From Lasiosphaeris hirsuta (lineage: Eukaryota; Ascomycota; Sordariomycetes; Sordariales; Lasiosphaeriaceae), in assembly GCA_030549175.1 (NCBI GenBank), contig JAUKUA010000001.1:4526001-4590000 (forward strand): DNA of 64,000 nucleotides. Direction: 5' to 3'. Below, one piece after another: positions 21,237 through 34,135 of the stretch. The notes beneath the pieces were generated by a model. That model was not told where the DNA came from. It did no database searches and saw only the letters and a program-made list of their open reading frames with translations. A program made the position numbers and the translations under genes. How positions within the stretch are numbered: the stretch's first letter is position 1; the number at the start of each line of letters is the position of its first letter.

Positions 21237-21806
21237 TCAATGGTTCTTCTGGCCGTTCTGGCCCCGGCTAGATGCAATGATGGCGGGGGCTGGTCTCACC
21301 AATAGGGGGTCCCTCTCCGTGTCGGCTGGCCTCGAGCGCGCGCCCGGCTCCGCGCCGCTGAGGTCTTCGAGGTGGACGTAGTCGGTGTCGCCGTTCTGAC
21401 CCTGGTGCTTCGAGTCGTCCTCGCCGGTGGCGGAGGTGGGGCTTGTGAGGCAAAAGCACCATTTGATGCAGAGGAGGAGGAGGAATATGAGGACGACCGT
21501 CGAGAACACGGCGAGAATGGCGCCCCCATACCCATTGTGCTGCTGCTCGGCAGTGGTTACGCGAACGGACGGGGGAATCTGATTCGAGGGTTTTCTGCCT
21601 GGGCAGCTGTGCGGCAGAGTGTCAAGGCTCTTCAAAGTAGCTGGCGTCATGTCGCAGAAGCTGTGGTCTGACAGGCACCACTCATCGTAGATGGCTTGAC
21701 TGGTCGTGTGGAAAATACGGATGCCATCCTCGGTAGGATAGGGGATCTCTTTCAGGGACTGGAATGGGGACATGGTTTCTCGCGCTGGTTGGTGGTCGGA
21801 TGCCAA
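21237..21806 (-). CDS. Single-pass membrane protein, uncharacterised
   Basis: An open frame of 189 residues (178 if the second Met, MSPFQSLKEIPYP, is used). The first part (about 12-85) has three Cys (WCLSDHSFCD and HSCPG) and looks extracellular or lumenal. One strong membrane helix follows at about 95-118 (GAILAVFSTVVLIFLLLLCI), then a charged tail with EDLSGAEPGARSRPADTERD and DPLLV, which resembles acidic dileucine sorting signals. There is no N-terminal signal peptide, so type III topology is possible. I do not recognise the family. An A22 tract at 21805-21826 sits right at the upstream edge of the ORF. Confidence 0.5.
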   Translation of the reverse strand: MASDHQPARETMSPFQSLKEIPYPTEDGIRIFHTTSQAIYDEWCLSDHSFCDMTPATLKSLDTLPHSCPGRKPSNQIPPSVRVTTAEQQHNGYGGAILAVFSTVVLIFLLLLCIKWCFCLTSPTSATGEDDSKHQGQNGDTDYVHLEDLSGAEPGARSRPADTERDPLLVRPAPAIIASSRGQNGQKNH

Positions 21807-24325
21807 AAAAAAAAAAAAAAAAAAAACAAGAGGTCTACTTTTTTACTCCTTTTCTTGATGGTCGTAGAATACAGGGCGAGCTTTCTCAAAGGGAGGGGAA
21901 GCAGGGGACTTGGTCTGCGACTTGGGGAGCTTGGGGGGTTGGATTTGTAGCTCGCGGTGGCCAGCTCGCGACGTCTCCCGGCGCGGCCGGTGGCCACATG
22001 GAGCGGCGTCGGGGGCTCAACAAGGTTTGGACCCTGACAGGTACTTGATTGATGCCACTAACTCGGTGGGAGCATTCGAACCCGTCAGCGATCCCACCTC
22101 GTTGTTACGATCCCGCTACCGCAAGCCACATATCCACACTTTGTATCGGAGTGCCCGCGAGAAACACCCACCAGGGCGGGGAACAACGGTCAACATAAAA
22201 GACATTCTATCCCACCGCAAACATGTTCATCTCCCTCATCTTATTCGTCAGCTTGATCAAGCCCCGTAACGACATCCTCTCCAGAAACTTCCGCTCGTGC
22301 CAGGGTTTGCCGAAGCCAATCTCGAGGAGAAGAATGCCAAACCTGAAGAGGAGCTCGACTAGCACAGGACACGGCAGGGATCTGAGAATGGGCTCGTCTG
22401 AGATCCACGCAAACATCTCAGACAGCGAGCGTGATGTGCCAATTGGCATCTGAAGGGGGGTGACAGTTAGAACCACTGAGTGTGCGGGCTTCTCAAGACA
22501 CTTAACAAGGACCGCTCTAGACACTGGCAATTGTTTGCATCTTCGTGGAACTTCTTTCAGAAGTTTTCGACAAGTCCTAGGTCGGTCGGTCTGTCTCTGG
22601 CTCGATCGTGGTCGTCAAGTTGATGGTCAGGAGTATTTGAGGCCCAACATCGATTCTAACCGCATTAACGCATTTAGACACGGGCTCTGTCTTCTCTAGG
22701 GAAGACAGTTTGAACTTTTCGGAGCCAGACTGGAGAATTTTGTCTCCAACTTCTTCATGCCGCTGTTACCGCCCTATTCTGCAACCGTCGATGTCGTTCT
22801 CGTCCTCGTCAAGAGCATGCTCAACTTCGAGTCGGAGGGGGGTTTTGCCGGCGATTCGGTGCTGAGGATCATCGTGCGTGATAGACAGCTCGCACGTGAC
22901 ACGCCGTTTCACATGAGAATTCCCGCCTCTCGTTGTTAGATGTATGAAGTGTTTTGTCCGAATCCCCTATCGATTACACCCTAGGTAAAACTATGGCTTG
23001 CAGCTGCATCTGAAGTTGGCTTGGGTTTGTAGTAATAGAATGACGAATGAGTCTCGGGTCACGGCGTGATAAAGGCCTCACACATGTACATGTACTACCC
23101 AGCCATTCTCTTCATTTTTTTGACAGTCTGTTTTCCGTTTGCTCATTCATCCGTTCTGTTCACTGAACTTGATTTACTGGGTAGGAGTACCAACTTGGGA
23201 TCTCACTCCTATCTACATCATCAAAGTGTCCCCTCCGAGCCATTGCCGCCGCCACCGTCGCTGCTGCCAGTGAGCGAACTCGCAGTTCCAACTTGGGGTT
23301 TATCACAGCGTGGCTGGTATCCAATCATGACCGGATCAACCGTTGACCACCAAAAGGTTAAAAAATGGTTGCCCAAGCCAACAGCCGCGAGTAATGCCGG
23401 ATTTATTGCTGCACTATTCGCAGCAATAGCAATAAATTCATCGCTGGATTCACTCACGGCCACCGCCTCAGAGGAGAAGAACGACAGCGTTCAGTTGGTC
23501 GGTAGAGAAGGATAACGCTGCAGTAGAATAGTAAGTAGTTATATAGGTTTCGCTAAAGCCGTAGGCACATGTAGGAGTTATCTTGGGTTACAACCTCCTT
23601 TTTCAGTTCCTGAATGTTGAGCGCTTTGGTGTTTGAGATCCGTCTTTCCTTTTGGGTGGCATAATGTTAAGAACTTTTGTTTCACATGATAAACAATAGG
23701 GGTCTATAACGCTGGATAATGCTAGAGATAGGGCATACTAGGTGCAAAACAATGCAACATAGCTTATAGGTGGATAATTCAAGCGCCCATAGGTCGCTGT
23801 CAGTCCAAGTAGACAACCTTCACAACGCTGTAGGTACTACTAGGTCATACGATCCACAGCCATCCGAAGTCCTCATTCCAAGGCCACATTTAGTTATGCA
23901 GCACACCCATCGAGACGGACCAGATAATGATGGCGGGGCCGGTATCCAGGAGGGTTGTAGAGCTTGCCGGCCGCGAAGAGACCCATTAACACCATGGCGG
24001 CCGTGACATAGTGGCTGACCAGTAGTCCCGGGAGATGGACGCCCTCCTTGTGGATCACCGATAGGGGAGAGCGAATTAAAGAATCTAAAGGAGCGCGCGC
24101 TGCCATCTGGTATTCAGCAGTGCAAAGGCGAACCACAAACGAAAATCACCGCTGCTAAAACACGGCCTTTCATTTTCACACTTCTGGCGTAAATACCACA
24201 TGTTTGAGTAGTATGTTTGGGAACTTTTTTGTTGTAGCCGCCAACTACCCCCTATTACCCCTAAACGCGCCTCCGAATGCCTCGCGCAGCTTACACAACA
24301 CAGACACGGATATGCGGCTGCAGCC
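21807..24325. other. Gene-poor stretch with possible relics
   Basis: Contains an A22 tract at its left edge. A minus-strand frame at 22530-22207 (107 residues, with SLSEMFAWISDEP and LLEIGFGKPWHERKFL) looks coding-like but is isolated; it may be a decayed HeLo/DUF7580-type gene, a weak guess. The minus strand of 22550-22950 also reads hydrophilic sequence with stops. A plus-strand frame at 23066-23515 starts with a signal-peptide-like segment but then becomes low in complexity; I do not trust it as a gene. Confidence 0.35.
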
Positions 24326-26328
24326 TTACTCAAAAAAGAAGGCGGGCCTCTTCCCAAACCGCGATTTCCTCTCCTTCCCACCGTCCCCAGAAACCACGGG
24401 TAGCGCAACCTTTTCCTCGTCCGTCACCCCGTTCGTCGTTGCGGCACCCTCTGCGCTGTGCTTTGGCGTCTTCATCGCGTCTAGCCCCGTCTTGTGCTCC
24501 TGGTGTTCCTTGCTCAACTTCCGAGAGCCCACAAAGAGGGAAACGAACAGCCCTAAACCCGCGAACGCGACATACATGATGTACATGGTGCGCAGACTGC
24601 TCGCATAGGCCTCTTGGGCGATAATGCGCTCCTGCTCAGGCAGCTGCGCGACGAGGCCCACGCTCGAGGCAGCGTTCTTTCCAGACAAAAGGTTCGCTGT
24701 TTGGGGACCGAGCTCCGCAAGAAGTCGCGGGTACTGGTTCTGCATGCCGTTCTGGAAGACGACACCGCCGACGACGATGGAAATAGACGTTGCTAGCTGG
24801 CGCATGAAGCCGAATGTTGCCGTTGCCGAGGCCATATCACGCGGCTCGACCATTGTTTGGAGCGCGATGAGGGGTGCTTGGAAGTTTGGGCCAACGCCCA
24901 GGCCCGCGATGAGCTGGTAGATGATGATCTTGGTCCAGTTTTTGCGAGCCTCGAGGTTGACAAAAAGTCCGTAGCCGAGCGTCATAACGGCCATGCCGCC
25001 GATGATACAGGGCAGATAGAGGCCAGTCTTCTTGATGATAACGCCTGCGGCGGCAGAAACCAGCGAGAGCGAGAGGACGAAGGGAAGAATGTAGACGCCC
25101 GAAAGCAGTGGCGTTGTGTCGAGTACCGCCTGGAAATAGAGCGGTAAATAGTAGCTGCCAGAGATGAAGACGAAGCCATGAAGGGCCGACACACCAATGG
25201 ACGCGAGGTTAGAACGCACCCCGAAGAGGGACATGGGGACGATGGGGTGTTCGGCCACCCTCCACTCGATAAGGACGAAGAGGCAGGCCGTTAGGATTCC
25301 AAACACGATCAAGCAGATGACCGTCGGCGAGTTCCAGGGGTGCATAACTCCTCCAAGTTCCAGGCCGAGCAGCACCATCAGGGTAGCGCCCACGATGGTC
25401 AGCGATCCCAACCAATCCACCGCGGCAAGTCCCTGCCGTATTGGCGTTCTTGGGTTGTGTAGCTTTAGTACCAGCGCCAGGATTGCCATCCCGATACCAG
25501 AGATGGGCAGGTTAATGTAGAAACACCATCTCCAAGTCACCTTGCTCGTGAACACGCCTCCCAAGACCGGTCCTACGGCTCCGGCAACGGCCCACACCAT
25601 GCCCATCACACCGAAGAAAACACCTGTACCGCGGTCAGCATCTCCCCTGCATCATTTTTTCACCCTTCCGCCGGGGATAACTCACCTCTCCTCCGCATGG
25701 AGAACAGGTCACTGATGCAGATATTGACTAGGATGATGATGCCCCCACCACCCACCCCCTGCAGCGCGCGCGCCGCGATGAGCATGCCCATGTTCCGGCT
25801 CACAGCGCTGAGCAACGACCCGATCCAGAAGATTCCGACGGCGATCAGCATGATGGACTTGCGCCCCCAGATGTCCGATATCCTACCCCACATAGGCGCC
25901 GTCGCCGCGCTGGCCAACATGTAGGCCGAGCCAATCCATGTGTAGCCCGCGGTGCTGTGGAATTCCTGCGCGATGGTCGGGATGGCGACCGTCACGATGG
26001 TGATGTCGAGCGCCGCGAGGAATAGCGCGCTCGCGAGGGAGCCGATGATCAGGGCCGTCTGGAGCCGGGTGCGTTCGGCTTCCAGGTCTGCATGTATGTC
26101 ATGCTGGTCGGGAGGGACGTATTCTTCAAGTGGCGGGGCTTTTGGGGGCGTTGGCGAGCCGCTGCGGGAGAGGGGTGGTGGTGTTAGGCTGCGGAGGGCG
26201 AGGGGTGGCGGGGGAAGATGAGCCGTGGCGGTGGCATTTTCCGTGTAAATGATGCTGATGGCAGAGCTAGTGTCGGAGGTGGGTGTCGAGTATGAGCTAG
26301 ATTTTGATATCCTGGTTTTGGATGTCAT
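24326..26328 (-). CDS. DHA2-family MFS transporter (drug/toxin efflux type)
   Basis: Exons 26328-25686 and 25623-24326 (intron 62 bp, GTGAGT...CAG) give 646 residues. A plasma-membrane proton antiporter of the 14-helix drug:H+ class is predicted. Family motifs are visible: AALDITIVTVAIPTIAQEF in helix 1, the motif A region MWGRISDIWGRKSIML, the motif B region ARALQGVGGGGIIIL, and VWAVAGAVGPVLGGVFT (motif C) followed by WRWCFYINLPI, typical of DHA2. The N-terminus of about 85 residues is Ser/Thr/Pro-rich and cytosolic. The frame stays open to an upstream ATG at 26541 (717 residues); I prefer 26328 because upstream residues look like leader sequence. No biosynthetic genes lie next to it, so the substrate is unknown. 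Confidence 0.85.
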
Positions 26329-26697
26329 GGTCGCGAGTCCCGGTGGGTGTGGGTGTGAGGAGTGGTCGCGAATGAAGCAGGTCCCAGGTTGAGATTGAGG
26401 TGAGTGAGCGGACAGGGCAACTCTGTCCGGCGCACACTGGACAAAGTTGTTCCAACTCTCTTTCCTCTCAGCAGCACCACGTCCGTTCTCGTCTTCAAGG
26501 CCGTCTCTCATGAAAGTAAATGAGGGGGCGGCAGAGTGCAACTGAGCTTAAACTGCATCAGTCGCGCGAGTATATTATGAGTAGCAGCGCAGCTGAGCAG
26601 TCGTTGACAAGGTAGCAAACATGTGTTGTACCCAAGAAACCAAACTGCAGGAGCTGTTTTGGACAGGGCAAGTGCCGCAAATATGGAGAAGGAAGCC

Positions 26698-26718
26698 AAA
26701 AAAAAAAAAAAAAAAAAA
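26698..26718. repeat. A21 tract upstream of the MFS gene
   Basis: A run of 21 A about 370 bases upstream of the preferred start of the MFS gene. Together with tracts at 7607, 9833 and 21805 it belongs to a set of long A runs in intergenic DNA. Confidence 0.8.
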
Positions 26719-28271
26719 CACAATGTCTAATGAGTCCAAACCCAAGCCGCCCGCTAGGTCTCGGGAGATCTTGGGGATCTTGGAGGAGGATGGCAGAGTA
26801 TTTGGAGAAAGACGGAGCAAATGGACTTGGTTCAATCGGATGGCGCGTATGCGGGAGATGCTGCGGGATCAAAGTAGGTTCGAGCCGTCGTACCGTGATC
26901 AATGAGAAAACATAAACTCGCAGGCGGGATGTAGTACATGAGTGATGGAGGAAAAAGGTAGGTCCTCAGGATCCCTTGCCTTATACCATGAAAACGAAGG
27001 GAACGATACTCCTACCTCATTGACGGGCAATGATAGCACCGTCGAGAAAAGGGCGTCAAAGGCCCAGACACCCCAGACCTATAGGGCCTAGGACCAGCAC
27101 TCGGCGGTAGGTCGGTCTACGGCAAGAGGGGTCCGTCTTCGGTCGCCTACTGTTCCCCGCTGCGACCAAAACAGGGCCGGGGCCAGATGACATGAATGGC
27201 CGGAACCGCTTGCCGAGCCTCAACTGTGGGAACTCACACATTAACGCTCGATGCTGGCGCCAAGAGAGGCACGGCGCGCTCGGTTTGGCGGTTTGGCCAT
27301 TTGGCGTAGGAGGTCTCCGGATCCCGAAGGCCCCAAACGTTGAGTGATCGGTCTGCTCCGTCGCTAGAAGGACTGGGCGGTAAGGAGAAGGGCAACCAGA
27401 ACAGTAACGCGACGCGAAGAAGCGAGCGAGATTTCGGCCCGTTGGAGCAATTTGGGGAGCAGGTTGGGGTGCGTCAAGTGCACTCCTTCCTCAAATCAGA
27501 TTGCGCCGGAGTTACGAATGTTGAGAGCTTGTACCCCACAACAACACCGTGCACTGAGCCGCCGTGTTACGTCACCTAGCGTAACAATATTATCAATGCC
27601 AATTTGCAATGGTAACCCGGCCTCGGTTCTTGATGCTGCTGCCCATGCCCCATAGGCTACCTGGTGCCCGCAGCTGTGGTGCGACCCGCCTACGGACTAT
27701 ACTAGTATTATTGAACGCCGGATCTAGGACGAGACAATCCGCCAAGTCGAAAACACCCGCGTCTCGGAGATAAGACCGATTCGCGTGCCACGAGACCGTG
27801 TGGCGTTGAAGGCGCAACCGCCCCGCGTCCGGAGTGCGTCCCGGGGCATCCCGGAGAGCCCTCCGGAAAGTCCCCCGGAGAGTGCCCCAGATTCCACATC
27901 TCGGAGGCGCCCGTCCTGGGGCAGGCTGAGAATGAACCCCACGGGTGACAGCAACGTAGCATAAACATGCTGAACAAATCATTTAAATGTATAAATCTAC
28001 TACCCGGGCTCTTTAAAAACAATTAATAAAAATGACGCCTCGGGCGACCACTCCTTCAAGTTATCCAGGCCCCGCCCAGTCATCATCCACCCTCATCCTC
28101 CGCCGCCTCAACTTCCATGTAACAATGTCTCTCGGACACACGCAGAACGTATATACGCTGAAGAGCTCCTTTCAACTCCACTACGATGCAATGCTTCTCT
28201 CCACATCTAGTCTGAGTCTATATTTACATCAAAACTCCTCATCTTTGCGCCTCGCACTGTAATTAAGAATT
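26719..28271. other. Intergenic region, no gene seen
   Basis: Lies between the promoter of the DHA2 transporter and the 3' end of HMG-CoA reductase. Only short frames occur. The last 250 bases are probably the 3' UTR of the reductase gene. Confidence 0.5.
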
Positions 28272-31200
28272 TCACCGACGCGCCCGCCCCAGCGCGGCTG
28301 CGCTCAGCGCCGTGCTCGACCCGCCACTCGTCATGACCAGACCTGCGGGCGCCGGAGTGCTGGTTCTTGTCGGCGGTGCCGACCGGTTGTGTTGCATGTG
28401 CGCCGACACAAGATGGCCTGCCGCCAACGCACTGCAGAGCGACAGCTCACCTGCCAGCGTTGCCGCCGCCACAATCCGTGCCAACCGTCGCGCGTTCTCG
28501 CCCGGGTTGGTGGGATGGGGACCACGGACGCCTAGCATGTCAAGCATGGCACCCTGGGGCTCGAGAATCGTGCCACCCCCGAGCGTACCCACCTCGATCG
28601 AAGGCATCGAGACTGAAATCTGGAGGGACCCACGGAGACTAAAACGGTTAGTTACGAAACGCAAAGGGTTTACTAGGGAAATGTAACTCACTTCTTCATG
28701 ATGGTGATGCAGTTGGCGCTCTCAACCACTTGTGCCGGATCCTGGCCTGTTGCGAGGAAGATGGCCGCGACAATGTTTGCCGCGTGCGCGTTGAATCCAC
28801 CCAACGCGCCAGCCATCGCCGAGCCGATCAGGTTCTTGTTCACGTTCAGGTCAACCATGGTGTCAACATCTGTCTTGAGAACACTCCTGACGATATCACC
28901 GGGGATAATCGCCTCGGCAACAACGCTCTTGCCCCGACCATCGATCCAGTTGATGGCAGCCGCCTTCTTGTCGGTGCAGTAGTTTCCACTGACGGATATG
29001 ATGTTCATGTCCTCAAAGCCCGAGTTCGTCATGACAGTGAGCGCATGTTCAACGCCCTTGGATATCATGTTCATGCCCATTGCGTCGCCTGTTGTGGTTT
29101 TGAAGCGGATGTATAGGTTGGTACCCGCAATTGCTGTCTTCATCGACGAAAGGCGAGCGAATCTGCTGGTCGAGTTGAACGCTTCCTTCATGACCCCCTG
29201 TCCCTTCTCCGAATCAAGCCAGAGCTTTGCCGCACCCGCTCGCTCCAATGTCTCGAATTGGACGCAAGGTCCTCGAGTCATGCCGTCGGCGGTAAGAACA
29301 GTAACAGCGCCGCCGCCCGAATTGATGGCCTTGCAACCTCTGCTTGCACTGGCGACCAGGACGCCTTCAGTTGTTGCCATGGGGATAAAATAGCTCTGTC
29401 CATCGATCACAAGCGGGCCAGCGACACCGACGGGAATTGGCATGTATCCAATGACGTTCTCACAGCACGCGCCATGGACCTGTGCCCAATTATAATTCTC
29501 ATAGGGAAGCTTGGATCGATCGAGCAGGTTGGTGAGGTCGGCTGTCGCCTTGGTGCGGGAAATGATGGATCGGCGAATCTTGACAGCGCGGGTGAAATCT
29601 TTGAGTGTCTTCTCCAGAGCATAGCCGGGAATCTTTCCGCGTATCGAGAGCGCAATGACCTCTTCGTCGCTGAGTTCATGGGCGCGCTTCTCTGCTATCA
29701 TCTTCTCCATCTCCTCCTTGGTCCGGGGAACAGCGGGCGGCGCAGGCGACTTGGCAACGTATTTAGTGAGGTGAGTCGGACCGTCCCCTTCGTCATCCGT
29801 ATACGCAGGTGTGATCGGGATAATGGGGGTTGGTGCAGGTGGTCTCATGTACTCCCCCAATGGAAGTGTTGCGGACTCTGTGTCGTTGAACTTTTGGGCC
29901 TCGGCCAATTCCTTAGGATCGATGGGGTGATCTGGGACATTGGGGTCCTTAATTCCCCACCTTGCCACGTTGAAGAGATAACCGTTGAGGGCAACACTGA
30001 GGGCCAGAGCAACCACAATCCATTTGGACAGGACTGGGTCTTCCAGACTCTTGAGAATACCACCAACCATCCGGCCGCCAACTCCATAGCCACCAAAGTC
30101 ACCAAAGCTGTCGTCCTCATCCTTGCCATGCTTACGAGGGAGATCGTAGTGGATAGAAGGAAACTCTAGCTCATATCGGATCGGAGTCAGAACCGTAACA
30201 ACTGTCTCGCGACCTTCGGATCTAGCGGTTTCCAATACGATTTCCAATCCGTTGGATGCAACCTTGAATGGGTCAACTGGGGGCAGGGTGACAACGCCGC
30301 CAAGGCCACGGGCCCAGGAAGAGATGCTCGAGATTGAGTTGACACTCCGGAAGGGGATGGTGCACAAGTTGAGAGCATTGATGAGGAAGAAGCCGGACAC
30401 CATCAAAACCTTGAACTTGGGGATGTGGGTGCTCTTGAGCTGGCGGCCAAAGATTGTAGTGCCTGGCTGATCCTTGCCATCAGGTCTGGGCCAGTCGTTG
30501 CTCTGTGCAACATTCTCGGCAACCCGGTGACTAATGCCGTCATCCTCAAGAGCCTTGCGCATCTCGACGTGTCGCTTGATTCGGTTGATCTCCAGCTTGA
30601 TGCAGAGAATTGCGGTGTAGAAGGTGAAGAGCAAAATGCAGTCGAAGAAGAGTATCCAAGCCGCGAGGAAGCAAAACTGTTGAAGACCACCCTGGACTCC
30701 CGAGGCAGCACCGGCAATAAGAATACCTACTTCAATGGCGTAGTCCTTGACGATGTCAAAACCCTTCTCTCTAATCGCGACGCGGATGGCGGACTGGATC
30801 ACACTGGAGGAACCCTCGCTCTTCTTGGGCGATTTGCCCACAGCCGCATCTGATGGCCGGCGATGTTCAATAGCGTGGGACAGGACGGCGCGTGTGAGCA
30901 CAATATTCTTCTCGAATCCGATGGTTACTACCAGGAAAGGCAGGCCCTCAGATAGAAGGACCATGGAAATCGGGACGCCAAGCTTTGTGGTGACGAACAA
31001 GCCAAAAAGGAAGGCGAAGACAGAAGAGAAGATGACGCTTGTTGCCAGCCAAAAGTTGGACCCCATGCGGCGCATAGAGAGGAAGAGAGACACAAATGTG
31101 AGGTGCATCGAGATATAGCCCAGGGCCATGATAACAATGTCTAGAGTCTCGGCGTTCTTGAGGAGGTCGGTGAACTCGACCCAAGCGTTCTGCGCCCATC

Positions 31201-31876
31201 TTACGAGGCTGCTCCGTGTCTGAACTCGTGCAGCCTTCATGATCCACATCTTCTTCTCGCGGCCGTGCTCGGTCTCCCTCGTCTCTTGGGGCGACGGGAT
31301 GTCGTTGGGGATTTCCTGCGCGATGGTAAGGAATTCAGAAGCCTGGGCGTAGGGAACAGAGAAAGCCAGAGCGCTCTCTTGCGCGTACGTGGTGAATGAG
31401 TTCGAGGTCGACGGCAGGGAGGTGATTGTTAGGTTTTGCGGAATGGGCACAGCGTTCACCACCGGAGGGGCCCTGGTTGCGTCGGCGGACATGGACTCGG
31501 GAAAGACGAGGGTCAAGAGGGCGAGGTGGTCGGCACCCCGGGGGACCGGGGCATCGTCAAAGCTATGCCAGTTCCAGGCGGTGTCGGGACCAGCACGGAG
31601 TCTCCTGCTACCCTCGACAAGAGAGGACCATTCTGCCTTTCTTACACTCCGGGTCGCATCAAACAGACTGTCTTCCAGGAGCCCGATATAAGTCGAGCTT
31701 GCCAACAATGCAACAACGACAATTGTGTGGATTGGATGCGAAGCGGTGAGCTTCGACAACGTCTGAAGGATTGGCGTCACTTTCTTATTCAGCCACGAGG
31801 GCGCGGCGGCCTGGGAGGCGGGCTGTTCCCCCCTGAATCGAGAGGGGATGAGGCTTGAGGCGAGCATCGTTGCCAT
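28272..31876 (-). CDS. HMG1: 3-hydroxy-3-methylglutaryl-CoA reductase
   Basis: Reduces HMG-CoA to mevalonate with NADPH, the committed step of sterol and isoprenoid synthesis, in the ER membrane. Exons 31876-28692 and 28638-28272 (intron 53 bp, GTGAGT...TAG) give 1183 residues, normal for fungi. The N-terminal half has multiple membrane segments with a sterol-sensing domain ([20 protein letters not shown] to [10 protein letters not shown]). The catalytic half shows [17 protein letters not shown] (catalytic Glu), [12 protein letters not shown] (NADPH site), [11 protein letters not shown] (catalytic Lys), [21 protein letters not shown] (catalytic Asp) and [11 protein letters not shown] (catalytic His). 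The single intron joins CITIMKN to [17 protein letters not shown]. All catalytic residues are present. No terpene genes are adjacent, so this is probably the housekeeping copy. Confidence 0.97.
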
Positions 31877-34135
31877 GGTTTCGGGGCCGGAAGAAGAGTC
31901 GAGGGGGGATCACGGAAGGTTGGCAGGCATCGAACAGGCGAGCGGGAGACGGAGCTAAAATCTGGTTTCCGGAGTGAGCCATAAGATTCGAAGAGAAGTC
32001 GCAAACAAGAGAGGCGCAGGAATTCTAGCTGATCTTCGCGTTGGCTCGCCATGTTGGTGACAGGTATACTCAAGGTATATAGGTTACACGACGTGGGCTT
32101 CGCCGCAACAGCCCATTGAGGTGGTGTGAAGAAGGGGGCCAAGACTGCAAAAGGGCGAAAAGAGGGCTGGGGATTGGAATAGGAAATGGAGTTGCCTACA
32201 AAGCACCAATTGACAGCTATGGCGGCGATCTCTGTGACTAGGGGATCAAACTTTGGGATATGTCTCGCAGTTTCTTGTGAGACTGCTTGTAGGAGCCGGC
32301 GCTGCAGCTCGAGGCTGTCACGCGAACCTTGCCTGGCGGTCTGGATAGGAGCCGCTCAAGATTCGGCGGTTGAGAAGCTTTTCGGAGGTGCCTAGACCGA
32401 TGCGCGAATCAAAGCGTCGAGGCGTCTTTGGGCGATAGCAAGGTGTTGCAAAATGCCGTCAGGACTAAGTGCCGATGCCGACTGCAGAAAACACCCCCCT
32501 CGTTGATCGGGGAGAGCTGCTGGACGTTGAAGGCAACGTCAATGTTGAATTGGCAATTGGCGAGACTGTGCGACAATTGTGACAATCGACTGGCGAGGTA
32601 GTGGTTCAAATAAAAAAGAAGAAAGAATTTCGAGCGTGAACACGGGCCACCGCTGTTCTTTTGCAACCGGGGCCAGCAGGGGCAGCTGTGGGGGGGAAAC
32701 TGGGGCAGCCAGCGACTCCGCCGATTCCAAGCATTTCCAAAAGCCAAACTAGAGCTCTTGGATGGTGCCGAGTTTTCGACGACCAAGGGGCAACGGCCGC
32801 GAACCGGACCACGCCCCCAACAATGCCCTCTGCCTGCTTTCTCCTCGCTTTCCGCTTGCTTTCTGGCAGCTGCGATGCAATAACATGATCCCATCACCAA
32901 CAATGCGTGCATATACCAATTCGACTATCCGTATACCGCCGCGAAGCCTGTCTTTGTTCTGCTTCCCCTTTCGCCCCTTCCCAAGCACGGCTAGCGTGGT
33001 CATGCGGCGTGGTTGCTTGCTTGGCCTGCCAGTCACTGCCAACGATTGGTGCGATGTGAGCGAGAGGATACAAAGCGGTCAGCACACCAACAATTGTCCC
33101 CCACCATTTCCTTAATATTGTTCTCGGTGTCTGTTGACTCCTTTTGTTGTTTGTTTTGTCCGGTGCATCTGCCTATCTTGTTCAACTCGATTCCAAGATC
33201 GGCGGCGAGGAAACCAAGGCATCCGACGGCACGGCAGATGCCGTCATTGCGGTACATTTGCAGTTGGGGTTCCCCCTTTATCGCCGTAATTGCAGATTGC
33301 GTGGAGATCGAGATCAAACACCCCACTTTGACACACAGTTTGGCGCAGCTCGCAGCACTGATTCTGCGAGCAATGAGAGTGATAACGTTACCGGCTACGC
33401 TGCAGGCCGCAGGGGTGTTGTATGCTGTGGCACTGGAAACGGCGACTGGGGAACGCAACGTGGGAAAGGCGTTAGGCACTGCCAGAGGGGGTGACGGCGA
33501 CCCGAAGCGGTCTCAACAGAAGTGCCTTGTGTTCTCACGCCTTTGGCTGTGCTGTAGTTTTGCCGGCCTCGTGGAGAGAGCCATCCTGTTCCACTGTGCC
33601 TGGGCATCACCTCCCAGCTCTCCGATTCGTCTCATCTCAGGCTCTTTGTACCTTCATCATGGTGGACCCGTTCCCCCACTCCATGCATCGCAACACATCT
33701 GCCGCAGGCAGCTAGAGCGATATGTCGTCGCATTGCAGAATCCAATGGCAGCGACAGCCCAAATGGCATGATAATCCGAGGTAAAAAAGCTGAACGATAT
33801 CATTCACGCATCGCACTGGTCCCGAGGTTCCTGTCGCCATAGGCCTAGAGTTGATTGACTCTGACCAAGTCGGGCTCTCAGAAAACCCTAACCCAGCATC
33901 CTTGGCCTGACCCTCCCAGCCCACCTTCGTGCAGGACCCTCTCTTTATCTTATCAATCAATCTCCTGTCACAACCCCACCATCGCAAGTTGGACGTGGAA
34001 ACTGTCCCAAAAGCCGACAACACGAGCGGCCTAGCACCTCCTCCACTCGCATGTGGAACTTGTCCAATCTGCTCGTCGAGTCACAACCCAAGGTACACAA
34101 GACTCGAGAGTCACACCTCTCCGAGACAGACAGGA
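31877..34135. other. Long upstream region of HMG-CoA reductase and nicotinamidase
   Basis: Shared by two divergent housekeeping genes. A TATATA element near 32077 lies on the reductase side about 200 bases before its start. A 252-codon frame at 33013-33771 and others on both strands overlap each other and lack motifs or codon bias, so I treat the stretch as promoter and 5' UTR DNA. Confidence 0.5.

Noticed and set aside
22030..22125. A possible tRNA, suggested by a TTCGAA core between GC-rich blocks
   Set aside because: No acceptor or T-stem pairing could be made on either strand; only a 7-bp GGTGGGA/TCCCACC hairpin remains.
23066..23515. A secreted 149-residue protein
   Set aside because: Only the first 25 residues look like a signal peptide; the rest lacks motifs and coding bias.
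29258..30169. A 303-codon plus-strand frame
   Set aside because: Antisense of the catalytic half of HMG-CoA reductase.
33013..33771. A 252-codon plus-strand frame upstream of nicotinamidase
   Set aside because: Low-complexity, no motif, overlapped by equally long frames on the other strand; more likely promoter and 5' UTR DNA.
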